This document shows, piece by piece, positions 34,054 to 43,351 of a DNA stretch of 64,000 nucleotides. Under the pieces are notes generated by a model, which saw only the letters and a list, made by a program, of their open reading frames with translations, was not told the origin of the DNA and searched no databases. This stretch comes from Vulcanisaeta souniana JCM 11219 (GTDB lineage Archaea; Thermoproteota; Thermoprotei; Thermoproteales; Thermocladiaceae), in assembly GCF_026000775.1 (NCBI RefSeq), contig NZ_AP026830.1, positions 2,069,056 through 2,133,055 of the forward strand, in the 5' to 3' direction. Within the stretch, counting starts at the first letter, position 1. Each line of letters begins with the position of its first letter. A program made the position numbers and the translations under genes.

Positions 34054-34752
34054 TCAGAGGCCGTATAGTGTATCTATAATTTTAATGAGTTCCTCCTTAC
34101 CTAATTCCCTGAGTATATCTTCGACAGTATTTCTATCCGAGTTCTCAAGTAGTACTGCAGTTATGGCGAGCTCTATGAGCGTTCTTCTGTAAAGATGCCT
34201 TCTCCTGAATCTCGTTACCCTGCTGATGTCAATGTATTTATTAAGAACGTCATTAACGTTAATGACATTCTCTAGATCCCATTCCCTAAGAACCCTGTTT
34301 ATCTGTACACTAATTAACGAACCAAAGACTTCGTTAAACGTGTTCTCAATAAGTCTCCTGAGGCCAGGATTATACTTAATGCAACCTGGATCCAGAACGC
34401 ACTCAAGGACTTCATATGGTGTCGGTCTCTTTACAGGCCATTTACCCCTTAGTGACATGGCAAGCGCCACTACTTGTCTCTCATTGTACGGTATGCCAGC
34501 CTTATCGAGAATTATCTTGAACTCGGTTACCCAATTCCTGACAATGTCTTCAAGATCCCTAATACCCTCCACGGGCATAAATGCTCTCTTTATTGCCATA
34601 ATATGCCTAAAAGTTTCACTTGAGTTGTTCCTTATGATGGTATTATTATAGTATTTTGGTAGGGCTGGGTAGTACTCAGTGCCTTCATAAATTATGTCTG
34701 TCACCTCGCCGTTCTCAGTAATCACCTCGCCGTTATCATTTACAAACCTCAT
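34054..34752 (-). CDS. Hypothetical protein upstream of the pilus operon
   Basis: A 232-residue helical protein beginning MRFVNDNGEVITENGEVTDI, then Tyr-rich, then several amphipathic helices; RFRRRHLYRRTLIELAI near residue 190 is strongly basic. Its start is 113 bases from the first pilin gene on the opposite strand, so both promoters share that gap. A regulatory role for pili is possible only by position. Confidence 0.45.
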   Translation of the reverse strand: MRFVNDNGEVITENGEVTDIIYEGTEYYPALPKYYNNTIIRNNSSETFRHIMAIKRAFMPVEGIRDLEDIVRNWVTEFKIILDKAGIPYNERQVVALAMSLRGKWPVKRPTPYEVLECVLDPGCIKYNPGLRRLIENTFNEVFGSLISVQINRVLREWDLENVINVNDVLNKYIDISRVTRFRRRHLYRRTLIELAITAVLLENSDRNTVEDILRELGKEELIKIIDTLYGL

Positions 34753-34835
34753 TATGTATTAAAAGTGTGGCTGTAATTACATAAACTTTTTCACTATATA
34801 GCCTATAATTTTTTGTTTCAATTTCACCTAAGAGC

Positions 34836-34845
34836 CCTTATAAAT
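34836..34845 (+). promoter_or_regulatory. TATA box of the pilus operon
   Basis: CCTTATAAAT lies about 26 bases before the ATG at 34866, the spacing of a leaderless archaeal message. It is the likely promoter of the first pilin-like gene. Confidence 0.55.
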
Positions 34846-34865
34846 GCAGCAACAGCAACTAAATA

Positions 34866-35150
34866 ATGGCATCAAGAGGGATATCGGCACTATTAATTGC
34901 AATAATAATGGCATTAACAATAATAGCCATAGTGGGGCTAGTTACAATAAGCATGCCGCTTCTAAAATCTAATGCAGACAAGACGCAGTGGGCCGGCTCA
35001 ATGGGAGCATACAAACCACCGAGTCCAATAAACTCCAGCAATGCTGTTGGGTTTCCCCAGACTGATGGTTACTGTCTATATTACAGCAGCAATGGTATGA
35101 CGTATGTTTCATGCCCATCAACACCAATTAACCAAACAACTACTCCCTGA
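34866..35150 (+). CDS. Small type IV pilin-like protein
   Basis: 94 residues. Close to the N-terminus, SRGISALLIAIIMALTIIAI gives a short positive stretch followed by a long hydrophobic helix, the class III signal of archaeal pilins cleaved by PibD. The short outside part is Ser/Asn/Pro-rich with two Cys. It could be a minor pilin or a core pilin. First gene of the operon. Confidence 0.6.
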   Translation: MASRGISALLIAIIMALTIIAIVGLVTISMPLLKSNADKTQWAGSMGAYKPPSPINSSNAVGFPQTDGYCLYYSSNGMTYVSCPSTPINQTTTP

Positions 35151-35179
35151 CACTCTTTTAAATAATGCATTACTAGCTA

Positions 35180-35974
35180 ATGATGGCCTTTGATGAAATA
35201 CTAACAGGTACCATGGGCTTTGTATTAGCGATGGTAATTGCATCATTGGTGCTCGGCAGTGGGCTCTATGGTTACTACGTCTATGTACATAAACAAGTCC
35301 TCGAGAATTACCTATGGCCTGTGGCTGACGTTGTGCCCTATAACAACGGTTATTACATGGGTATTGTGAATACGGGTCATGAGCCCTTCATTATTAAGGA
35401 AATATTCTTGGCCAATGGTGAAATTATCAATGTGAGTAGCAGTGCGCTCGATCAGAACCAATGGTGGTTCTACCAAACAAGTCAATTACCAACCGCGGCA
35501 CTTGTGTGCTCGGCGATAGATCCAAGCGTGTGCACAATAACCAGTGCTAATGGTTGGGTGACTGATGATGCAGGTGCTGGGAGCTCAATTAGGATCGTTG
35601 TGAATGATCCATACAATGCCACTTGGGTAATTACATGGAACTACCTGAGTTTTACGAATTTGGGGGGTTGGTACTTGATCACAGGACCCGTGTATCAATA
35701 CTACATAATAAGCGGGACTGGTTCATCCACGGTTTATCTAAATCCTCCATATACACCAATACAAATAAACATGAGGGCATCGTTAGCCAGTGATCCAGAT
35801 GGTTATGCATGTCAAGTGCAGCCATACTATATAAGTAATACGTACAGTGCAGGTAGTGCTATAAATATCAATGTTAATTGCACCCAGGTAAACGAGACAT
35901 GCTTCTCAATACCAGTATTATTTGGTGACTTCCCACCTCCGCCACCAATATGTTTCCCACCCTTACCTCCTTAA
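35180..35974 (+). CDS. Pilin-like membrane-anchored protein
   Basis: A 264-residue protein. GTMGFVLAMVIASLVLGSGL forms the N-terminal helix, followed by a beta-rich outside domain with several Cys and sequons, and a Pro-rich end. It is much larger than a core pilin and could be a tip or minor subunit. A TATA-like TTTTAAATAA precedes it by about 20 bases, so it may have its own promoter. Confidence 0.5.
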   Translation: MMAFDEILTGTMGFVLAMVIASLVLGSGLYGYYVYVHKQVLENYLWPVADVVPYNNGYYMGIVNTGHEPFIIKEIFLANGEIINVSSSALDQNQWWFYQTSQLPTAALVCSAIDPSVCTITSANGWVTDDAGAGSSIRIVVNDPYNATWVITWNYLSFTNLGGWYLITGPVYQYYIISGTGSSTVYLNPPYTPIQINMRASLASDPDGYACQVQPYYISNTYSAGSAININVNCTQVNETCFSIPVLFGDFPPPPPICFPPLPP

Positions 35975-36048
35975 TCATCAAAATTTACCTAATTAAACAA
36001 ATACCATGTACTAGTTACCTTATTAGGGTCTTTTCAGGAATACTCTCA

Positions 36049-37011
36049 ATGGGATGGTTGGGCGAGTGGTGGTACTACACAGAGACAGCAACCAAGGTTT
36101 TAATCATAATATTAATTGCGTTGCTGGTGATAATAGTGACTAGCCCTCACCTTAGGCCTTTACGGCCTATTGCCAAGGCCCTAGGTCTTATTGAAACTAA
36201 GGAGGTTTATAGGATCATGAACAATACTACCTATGTAACCAAGTACATAAACCAAGCGATCCCTATTTACATAAATAGGGCGATCTTCATACCTATGAAT
36301 AACGTGAGCTCTGGCGATACTTGGTGGAACTACACGGGTTACCTAATGGGAACTGGGTGGTGCTGGGGCAGGTTGCTGGTGCTGCCGAATAACACAGCGT
36401 GGTTCATAACCACGTGGATAACACCCGAGTGGTTGCTGCAGGAAATGGGTTTGTCCACCTGTGGTGCTGGGTGCTATAATTTCTCAATGCCATATGGGAC
36501 AGAACACCTACGTGCGGTTTACTTACCCATATACCTGCCAATAAATGGAACGATAAATCTCCTAGCAATATATGGAATGTCCTATACTGCGGTCAGCAAT
36601 GTAACGGTTAACTACCCATTTCCTGGATTCACGGTGGTTGTGATAGGAGATGTTACTGGGCAAGGCCCTATCCCGGTGGTCCATGTCGTCAGTATGAGCA
36701 ATAATGACGTGATAGTTAGTGGACTGGCGTCTAACGTTACGCTTGCATTAAACACCACATACTATGGTTACTTGGTTCCCATTAACTCATTTAATGGTTC
36801 TCTCTCGGTATTGTACATAGTGCCCTGCAGGCTTGACACAATTTACATTACTAATCCGCAAGCCTCTCTTAATATTACGGTGCCATTTAGTACATACGTA
36901 GCCTCGGTGCATAACTATGTGTATTACGGCAAGTTAAGCCCAGAACCAGCGATCTATAGGGAGACCTTTGGTTGGTGGGTTTGGCGTACAGGAATTAGCA
37001 GTGGGTCTTAA
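36049..37011 (+). CDS. Membrane-anchored exported protein of the pilus operon
   Basis: About 320 residues from ATG 36049. A membrane helix (VLIIILIALLVIIVTS) is followed by a Tyr/Asn-rich outside domain with aromatic, sequon-containing strands. CWGRLLVLPNNTAWF and GDTWWNYTGY recall other archaeal surface proteins. It may be an adhesin or a pilus-associated protein. The open frame goes up to 35950 and overlaps the pilin gene, but the later ATG avoids that. Confidence 0.45.
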   Translation: MGWLGEWWYYTETATKVLIIILIALLVIIVTSPHLRPLRPIAKALGLIETKEVYRIMNNTTYVTKYINQAIPIYINRAIFIPMNNVSSGDTWWNYTGYLMGTGWCWGRLLVLPNNTAWFITTWITPEWLLQEMGLSTCGAGCYNFSMPYGTEHLRAVYLPIYLPINGTINLLAIYGMSYTAVSNVTVNYPFPGFTVVVIGDVTGQGPIPVVHVVSMSNNDVIVSGLASNVTLALNTTYYGYLVPINSFNGSLSVLYIVPCRLDTIYITNPQASLNITVPFSTYVASVHNYVYYGKLSPEPAIYRETFGWWVWRTGISSGS

Positions 37012-37201
37012 TACGAAATTGTAATTGGTAAGGGTGTATTTACGTGGATAAAAGCTCAAAGTGGCTTCTGTAATATGAATTTAAAAGTTCATAGGACCCG
37101 TACTGGGTAATTACGAAGCAGAGTAACTAGTCTGGGGAAGTTCATGGGACTTTACGTTTAATTTCCCCTTAAAAATAAATTCAATACTAATTTTGACCAA
37201 T

Positions 37202-37627
37202 ATGGGTAGGTCGACTAGGGGTGAGTTCAATCTGCTATGGATAGTGGTAACCGTGGTAGGTATAACAATGGCAATAGTAATACTATACCTAGTGTATGGC
37301 GGCGCAATGAGGTCTTTAGGAATGACTAATTTCCTCAGTGGGCAAGCAACTACCACAGGTGATCAATTAATTATTAACCTGAAAACCACGGGGGTTGGTA
37401 CAATAACCATAGATAGTGTTACGTTATATGCAGGAAATAGTGCTGTAACGTCAGGATGCTCACTGAGCTCAGTAACACTTAATGGAAACTCGATATCTAC
37501 TACATTGCCATGGAGTCTCAAGCCTGGCGATACATTATCTCTCATTTACACGGGCTCCAACTGCACAAATGTTACATATGTTGATGTGTCCACAAGCACG
37601 GGCTCGCAATCAATACAGGTAACGTAA
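37202..37627 (+). CDS. Type IV pilin / archaellin-like major subunit
   Basis: About 141 residues. RSTRGEFNLLWIVVTVVGIT is a typical class III signal plus hydrophobic helix. The rest is a Thr/Ser/Gly-rich beta domain (LNGNSISTTLPWSLKPGDTL) like the globular part of archaeal pilins. Size and composition make it the best candidate for the main fibre subunit. ATG 37202 follows a TATA-like CCCTTAAAAATAA by about 30 bases. Confidence 0.6.
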   Translation: MGRSTRGEFNLLWIVVTVVGITMAIVILYLVYGGAMRSLGMTNFLSGQATTTGDQLIINLKTTGVGTITIDSVTLYAGNSAVTSGCSLSSVTLNGNSISTTLPWSLKPGDTLSLIYTGSNCTNVTYVDVSTSTGSQSIQVT

Positions 37628-37699
37628 TGATCCACTGCATTAAGAACCAATAAAAATTCATTTATTTTTTGTTTATCATCTCCCTTTTAAAGTAATTAC

Positions 37700-38785
37700 A
37701 TGCTTACTTCGATGAATCTTAAAGAAAGTGTCTCGGATCTAGTATTCATAATTAGAGTGCCTATTGAGGGAGTTGAATTTGCCGTTAATGAATCAGCCAA
37801 GTTAAGCAAGGCATGGGCTAAGATAGCCACTATACTTAATTCCCTTGGTAATCCATGGATGCTTCCCAGGAATTACAGACGCGAATTAGTGGCCTTAGCT
37901 AGTACCTACTTCTCAGCAGGTTCTGACCCCGGCATAACCTTCCTAGCCCTAATGAATAAATACACATCCTTACTTAATCAGCAGATTGACTTTCAAACCC
38001 AAGCCCTAGTGGCAATAACGGTATTGAGCATTATGATTGGTATCCTATCCTTTCTGATAATACTGGGTGTTCCATCAATTGTGGGTGTTCTCGGGATTGC
38101 CCTAGTACCTGTAATACATTATTTTCAGGTTGAGATTACAAAGTATGATTACAAGAAGCCCAGCATTGCTGGGGCGATCACTGGCACGGTTGGTTACGCA
38201 ATAAGTTATCTGTCGCACTTGGGCATTGAGAGAACGGTTATAGTGACGTTACTCGGGTTTGGAGTTGGCTTTGCCGTGTTCTATGTACCGCAACTTCTTA
38301 GGTTTGCCAGGGATTATGCTGGTCTGGGTTCGAGGGTCCTGAGGTCCTTTGGTGAGTTACTTAGTTCACCAAGTCCGGAATCTCCAAGGCCCATAACAAT
38401 TATTGAGAAGGAGTTAATGCCGCTATGGGATTATGCCTACTCGGTGGGTGTTCGCGATTTCGTTGAGAGAATAGTAATGGTGGTCAGCGCATTCATTGAC
38501 TATGTTAAGCGATCAATAATGACAGGTTTAATTTACGGTCCATTCATAACAATTGGTTATGCATTTATGCTATTTACGGTATACGTGCTTGCATCACTGA
38601 ATGCAGGTACAGCCCTCATTAACGTCCCAATGCCCATTACATTCAACATAAGTAACTTATCAACTGCACTAGTGGTGTTGGCAGTATCCACAGCCATACT
38701 CACAGGCAAGGCCATGCACTCAGTGGGTCTCGGCATAGTCCTGATGCCAATATTCCTGGCGCCATTAATACCTTTGGTCTGGTGA
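37700..38785 (+). CDS. Type IV pilus inner-membrane platform (TadC/ArlJ-like)
   Basis: A 361-residue protein. A cytoplasmic helical stretch is followed by a cluster of membrane helices (VLSIMIGILSFLIILGVPSI), a second cytoplasmic part and a C-terminal set of helices. This matches TadC/ArlJ platform proteins that work with the secretion ATPase. Its stop overlaps the frame of the ATPase gene, a typical order in such operons. Confidence 0.6.
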   Translation: MLTSMNLKESVSDLVFIIRVPIEGVEFAVNESAKLSKAWAKIATILNSLGNPWMLPRNYRRELVALASTYFSAGSDPGITFLALMNKYTSLLNQQIDFQTQALVAITVLSIMIGILSFLIILGVPSIVGVLGIALVPVIHYFQVEITKYDYKKPSIAGAITGTVGYAISYLSHLGIERTVIVTLLGFGVGFAVFYVPQLLRFARDYAGLGSRVLRSFGELLSSPSPESPRPITIIEKELMPLWDYAYSVGVRDFVERIVMVVSAFIDYVKRSIMTGLIYGPFITIGYAFMLFTVYVLASLNAGTALINVPMPITFNISNLSTALVVLAVSTAILTGKAMHSVGLGIVLMPIFLAPLIPLVW

Positions 38786-38790
38786 TCAAT

Positions 38791-40356
38791 ATGCATGTAT
38801 CCAGGCCTAAGGTTATTGGTGAGGAGTTGGTTAAGCATTACGTTGTTGAGGTCGATGGTATTAAGACAGATATTGAGGTGTATAGGGTTGTTGATCCTCA
38901 ATATGGTGTTCACGACTATATAGCCTACGTTATTGACAACGTCCCGGATTGGGCAATCGCATTGCCGATTGAAAGAATGGTTGAGTTAATCGGTTCAGGG
39001 ATGGAACTTAGGAAGGCAGTGATCAGGGCACTCAGGGAAATCAAGATCAAGGCTGACCAAGATAGTGTTACCCTAGTTGCTAATTTATTTTTACGATGGA
39101 ATAATCACTACGGCCCACTCACGTCGGTCCTCATGATGGATGATGTGACGGATATTTACATAAATAAGGAGGGAAATAAGTTTGGCTTGGGCGGTATATA
39201 CTTAGATCACTCAGAACTTGGTCTTGTCAAGGTCCTCATTGGCTGGGAACCATATGAAGTTAAGAGGGGCAGGAAAGTCGTTAGAACCATTAGGTTTGAC
39301 TTTAACAACTTCGTGAACTACGTAATGAGGAGGGCTAGCCGTAGAGCAGGAACACCAATCACTGCCTACAACCCGGTGGCGTCTGTGGTTGATTCCGAGT
39401 TCGGCGTGAGGATTAGTGTTGAGTCTGAGCCTGTGAGTATGGGCTCCATAAGCATTAGGGTACTACCCAGGAGACCATGGACACTCCCTGAAATGGTAAA
39501 CAGGGGCATGGTTAACATTGAGGATGCAACAAAACTTTGGCTCCTTGCTGAGCATAAGGTCCCAGTACTCATCATTGGCCCCATGGGCGCCGGTAAGACC
39601 AGTCTGCAGAATGCGATTGTTTATATGCTTGTGAATAGACCCATGGCCATAATAATGGATGTGGCCGAGCTCTTCCTACCATACCATAAGGTTGTTAAGC
39701 CCATGTTCGAGAGAGTTTCCTATGCCCATGGTATAAGGAGTATTGATAAGGCCGAACTAATTAAGCAAGCCCTTAGAAGTGGTGTGGACATAATAGTCCT
39801 CAATGAGGCAAGGTCTAGGGATGAATTTAGAGCCCTTGCAGAGGCAATAACACTTGGACACGGGGCCCTAACAACATTCCATGCAGATAATATTAAGGCA
39901 GCTGAGGTTAGGCTCGAAAATCTTGGTTTAGAGGCCAGGGATCTCCTGAATATTGCAGTCGTTGTTGAGGTGGGTCTGTCTAAGCAATCTAGGTATAACC
40001 AAACAACCAATGTGTATGAGCTAATTACGCATAGGTCCGTGAAGGCGATCTACAACTTCAATGAGTATCTGCAAATCCTGAGTAAGACATATGGTGAGGA
40101 GTACGTGACTAAGCAATTGCAATACAGGAGATCCTTCTTAGCAAAGGCAGTGAGCTCGGGGCTGAATTACGAGCAATTAGCCAGTTTGTTATATGCCTTC
40201 TATAAGGACCCGGAGAAGTTCATTAAGGATGTCGAGGGCAATTCCACTGCTGCAAATGAAACGGAGCCAGCTGCATCGAATAATCAGGAAATTCCGGAGG
40301 ACGTGCTTAAGCTGGATGAGGAATTCACAAATCCTTTTAAGCATGAAATACAATAA
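38791..40356 (+). CDS. Type II/IV secretion ATPase (TadA/ArlI-like)
   Basis: About 521 residues. Walker A is IIGPMGAGKTSLQNA near residue 265; the Asp box is IIMDVAELFLP; Walker B is DIIVLNEARSRDEFRALAEA; the His box is LGHGALTTFHADN. These identify a hexameric pilus or secretion ATPase. The Walker B reads N-E-A-R where family members often have G-E-x-R. A GTG at 38782 overlaps the platform stop; ATG 38791 is preferred. The C-terminal tail is acidic. Confidence 0.85.
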   Translation: MHVSRPKVIGEELVKHYVVEVDGIKTDIEVYRVVDPQYGVHDYIAYVIDNVPDWAIALPIERMVELIGSGMELRKAVIRALREIKIKADQDSVTLVANLFLRWNNHYGPLTSVLMMDDVTDIYINKEGNKFGLGGIYLDHSELGLVKVLIGWEPYEVKRGRKVVRTIRFDFNNFVNYVMRRASRRAGTPITAYNPVASVVDSEFGVRISVESEPVSMGSISIRVLPRRPWTLPEMVNRGMVNIEDATKLWLLAEHKVPVLIIGPMGAGKTSLQNAIVYMLVNRPMAIIMDVAELFLPYHKVVKPMFERVSYAHGIRSIDKAELIKQALRSGVDIIVLNEARSRDEFRALAEAITLGHGALTTFHADNIKAAEVRLENLGLEARDLLNIAVVVEVGLSKQSRYNQTTNVYELITHRSVKAIYNFNEYLQILSKTYGEEYVTKQLQYRRSFLAKAVSSGLNYEQLASLLYAFYKDPEKFIKDVEGNSTAANETEPAASNNQEIPEDVLKLDEEFTNPFKHEIQ

Positions 40357-40362
40357 TTAACA

Positions 40363-41169
40363 ATGCTTAAACCCAGGTTTGTCGTAATTTCATTCTTTAG
40401 TGGACTAAAGGGTGGAACAGGAAAGAGCACTCTAGCGAGTAATACTGCCATAGCTCTATCGCAGACTCTGAGGAGTAATGTATTGCTTATAGACCTCGGG
40501 CTAGACTCCACGGCAACATCCAGTAGAATTCTAGGTATAAACCCTGATAAGCAGGGCGTGGTGGATTACATAAATGGCGCCGTGGATAACGTAGACCAGT
40601 TAATCTCGAGATCACAAGTAATCCCAAGCATTTATGTAATACCACCCGGTACACTTAGAACATGGCAGCTCAACATGGACCCAGAGACTACACAGGCTAG
40701 GTTTAATAATCTTATAAGCTCCTCTGTGGTGAAGACAATATCTCAGGTCGTTATTATTGACCTACCGGCGCACATGGACCAGGTAATAACCGTAAATTCT
40801 CTCCTTCTCTCGTCAATAATCAATGTGGTCTTGGACTACGCCACGTACAGCGACTCGGTGGCCGAGGAGATCGACAATTACTACATACAGCCTATGATTG
40901 GGAAGGGCTTTAGAAAGATCATCAATGTCATCCTAAACAAGGCAATACCTGGTTTAGACGTTATGGATCAAAAAATTAGGGGTTTCATTCATAACGGTGA
41001 GTTTTTCGTGTTGCCGATGAGTCCCATAGTTCATTATTTAACGTCAACAATGAAACCACTGGTGATTTACGTTCCTAAGGGTTCCCTTGCAGATTTCAGG
41101 ATACCCTTCGATAAATATGTAGATACCTTAACCAAGCAGATAAAGACGATGCTTACGGGAACTTATTAA
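40363..41169 (+). CDS. ParA/MinD-type ATPase in the pilus operon (TadZ/CpaE-like position)
   Basis: A 268-residue deviant-Walker ATPase: FFSGLKGGTGKSTLASNTAI at the start, LLIDLGLDSTATSSRILG next, and VVIIDLPAHMDQVI in the middle. MinD/ParA relatives act as membrane or pole switches; TadZ/CpaE versions help to place Tad pili in bacteria. The gene starts 6 bases after the secretion ATPase, so it belongs to the operon. It has the signature Lys, unlike many atypical TadZ proteins. No ParB partner or receiver domain is attached. Confidence 0.75.
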   Translation: MLKPRFVVISFFSGLKGGTGKSTLASNTAIALSQTLRSNVLLIDLGLDSTATSSRILGINPDKQGVVDYINGAVDNVDQLISRSQVIPSIYVIPPGTLRTWQLNMDPETTQARFNNLISSSVVKTISQVVIIDLPAHMDQVITVNSLLLSSIINVVLDYATYSDSVAEEIDNYYIQPMIGKGFRKIINVILNKAIPGLDVMDQKIRGFIHNGEFFVLPMSPIVHYLTSTMKPLVIYVPKGSLADFRIPFDKYVDTLTKQIKTMLTGTY

Positions 41170-41203
41170 TAACCCTTTTAAGCAATTATTCACTTGTGAA
41201 TTA

Positions 41204-41545
41204 ATGAGTAATCCTGTGGATCTCTTCTTAAGTACGGCTAAGAAGGATAGGACCGAGGGGCAGGGAGGTGCTCGTGAACAGGTCATGGCACAACCACAGC
41301 AAGCATCCGCATCTATAACTGGGCATAATGTACTAAGGACTTTACTTGATGAGGTTAAGAAGTTAACGAAGATAGAAAAGGCAATATTGGCGCAGGAAAT
41401 GTTTGGGACTGATGATGTTTTTAGGCAGGTTACAGTTGATGATTGGGTGAAGCTACTTGAGGAGCGCGTGGGTAGTGAGTATGCAACGGCGTTTAAGACG
41501 TGGGTAACAATCATAAGTTGTGGTGGATCGAATGAACATAGATAG
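41204..41545 (+). CDS. Hypothetical soluble protein of the pilus operon (113 aa)
   Basis: An acidic-basic helical protein. The first 40 residues are likely unfolded (Gln/Ser-rich), then helical: LRTLLDEVKKLTKIEKAILA and DDWVKLLEERVGSEYATAFK. No family is recognised. A TATA-like CCCTTTTAAG lies about 26 bases upstream, so it may have its own leaderless transcript. It overlaps the next gene. Confidence 0.45.
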   Translation: MSNPVDLFLSTAKKDRTEGQGGAREQVMAQPQQASASITGHNVLRTLLDEVKKLTKIEKAILAQEMFGTDDVFRQVTVDDWVKLLEERVGSEYATAFKTWVTIISCGGSNEHR

Positions 41546-42038
41546 ACAGGAATTGAAGGATCTAAAAAAGATAGACAGGAAAGTGAAGGCTGATGAGGTA
41601 AGGAAGGTAAAACTCAAGGCAAGACCCATTAATGTGAAGATCGTTACGCTGGGTAAGGAGGAGCAGAAACTAATAAGGAAATGGAGTTCCTGGTGTGCAG
41701 CCCCATTCAGGGAATTCTGTACCTCGGTCCTTACCAGACTCCTTACCTACTTTACATCAAAATCGGTTGATGACCTACTAAACGAAATAGTAAGGAAAGG
41801 TCTCAGTATTGAGGTATCCCTGATCCTGCTTAGCCAATATGACTTAATGAACAATAACGATACTTCAATTAAGGATTACTTAAACACTGGAAAGACAGAC
41901 ATCAATCTTCTCATAAGCATTCTATCAAAAAATGGTGTAAATATCAATCCAGAGGAGCTTAAGCGGATCATTGAATTAAATAAGGGCAAGGCGAAGAAGA
42001 GCATGTTCAGTCTAATTCCCGGTTTCCTTAAACGCTAA
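41532..42038 (+). CDS. Hypothetical soluble protein, last gene of the pilus operon
   Basis: About 168 residues, very basic at the N-terminus (KADEVRKVKLKARPINVKIV), followed by helices and a C-terminal basic segment. It may be a cytoplasmic partner of the platform or ATPase; no family is recognised. ATG 41532 lies inside the end of the preceding gene, suggesting coupling. Confidence 0.45.
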   Translation: MNIDRQELKDLKKIDRKVKADEVRKVKLKARPINVKIVTLGKEEQKLIRKWSSWCAAPFREFCTSVLTRLLTYFTSKSVDDLLNEIVRKGLSIEVSLILLSQYDLMNNNDTSIKDYLNTGKTDINLLISILSKNGVNINPEELKRIIELNKGKAKKSMFSLIPGFLKR

Positions 42039-42112
42039 TTCCCTTATCCTTGTTAGTAAAGGGTATCGTACTAAGCTCCAGCGCAAGGTACTGACTTATT
42101 TAATGGTAAATA

Positions 42113-42179
42113 AGAACTGTTTTGCGGGGCATGAGGAATAAACTGACGGCTCCCCGCCCTAAAGGGCGAGGCTTCCTAA
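42113..42179. repeat. Orphan IS200/IS605-like end
   Basis: GCGGGG near 42124 pairs with CCCCGC near 42152, and CGCCCT-AA-AGGGCG forms a hairpin at 42155-42168, followed by AGGCTTCC. This pattern is what follows archaeal TnpB genes at the right end of IS200/IS605-type elements and belongs to the guide-RNA region. No tnpB is adjacent. The rest of 42039-42378 is AT-rich with no gene. Confidence 0.55.
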
Positions 42180-42378
42180 CCCTTTGTGATCCTAGTCCTA
42201 TGAATTATCCTGACTAAATTATGCAATAATTTGATTGTGTATAATAAGTTTATGTGGTAAAATTTTAATTTAATATAATTAAAATAACATATATAGATAA
42301 TTTATTGATTAGATATCTTTAACCAGGTAGTATTTAAAGAAAACCTTTAATTAAGTGAAACTAACTTAGATAAATACC

Positions 42379-43233
42379 ATGCTTATCCCTAGGGTTAGGA
42401 CCTACGTACCTGGTTTAGATGAGGTGCTTTATGGTGGTATTCCAGACAGGAGCGTAATCCTTATCTCTGGCGGGCCAGGCACTGGAAAATCAATATTTGG
42501 TAAGCAATTCCTCTACAATGGACTTGCTAGGGGTGAGGGTGGTGTTTTTGTGACCCTTGAGGAACATCCCGTTACTGTTAGGAGAAGTTTTAGACACTTT
42601 AATTGGGACATAGCAAAGTTTGAGAAGGAGGGTAGGTTCTTAATTGTGGATGCATTCACGGCAGGTATTGGTTCGACTTCACAGAGAGAGAAGTACGTGG
42701 TTAAGGATGTGGATAATGTCCATGAACTCGTTGATGTGCTCAGGCAAGCAATTAAGGATGTCAACGCCAAGAGGGTAACAATAGACTCAGTTAGTACGTT
42801 ATATTTAACAAAGCCGTCCATTGCTAGATCAACGATTATGCTCCTCAAAAGAGTTATTGCGGGTCTAGGTACAACCGCTCTATTCATAAGCCAGGTGCCA
42901 GTTGGTGAGCGTAGTTTTGGCGGGCCAGGTGTTGAACATGCGGTTGATGGCATTATCAGAATGGATCTCGATGAAGTGGATGGTAAGCTGTACAGGTCAA
43001 TAATTGTTTGGAAGATGAGGGATACTAAGATATCCATGGTTAGGCACCCAATGGATATCACGGACAATGGAGTAATCGTTTACTGGGATAGGTATCTCAA
43101 GCTAACTGCCGCATCAGTATCAATACAGCCGTTACCCAAGGAGATGGTTGATGAAATGAGGAGGGCAGTCGAGGAAACTGAGAATGCAACCAGGGAGACT
43201 AAAGCAACGGCTCAAGAGGCTGAGGAGGAATGA
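42379..43233 (+). CDS. KaiC/RadA-like ATPase
   Basis: A 284-residue RecA-fold ATPase. [20 protein letters not shown] leads into Walker [33 protein letters not shown] is the KaiC-type continuation; [11 protein letters not shown] is Walker B-like. The end is acidic and coiled-coil-like. Single-domain archaeal KaiC relatives act as regulators; ArlH of the archaellum is one. It sits 340 bases after the pilus genes with its own TATA-like TATTTAAAG, so a link to pili is possible but unproved. Confidence 0.75.
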   Translation: MLIPRVRTYVPGLDEVLYGGIPDRSVILISGGPGTGKSIFGKQFLYNGLARGEGGVFVTLEEHPVTVRRSFRHFNWDIAKFEKEGRFLIVDAFTAGIGSTSQREKYVVKDVDNVHELVDVLRQAIKDVNAKRVTIDSVSTLYLTKPSIARSTIMLLKRVIAGLGTTALFISQVPVGERSFGGPGVEHAVDGIIRMDLDEVDGKLYRSIIVWKMRDTKISMVRHPMDITDNGVIVYWDRYLKLTAASVSIQPLPKEMVDEMRRAVEETENATRETKATAQEAEEE

Positions 43234-43351
43234 TGTTGCTAACAAATTAATATTTTTAAATATATAATATGAGTCATCATGAGTCTAGTTCATTCAAGGC
43301 TTCATTAAACAAGGATCATTTTAAGGTTAATCTTCATTTTTGTATTTTTAT

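Noticed and set aside
34866-42038. Archaellum operon
   Set aside because: The ATPase and platform fit, but no ArlF, ArlG, ArlH or ArlCDE is inside the operon, and the pilins differ in size.
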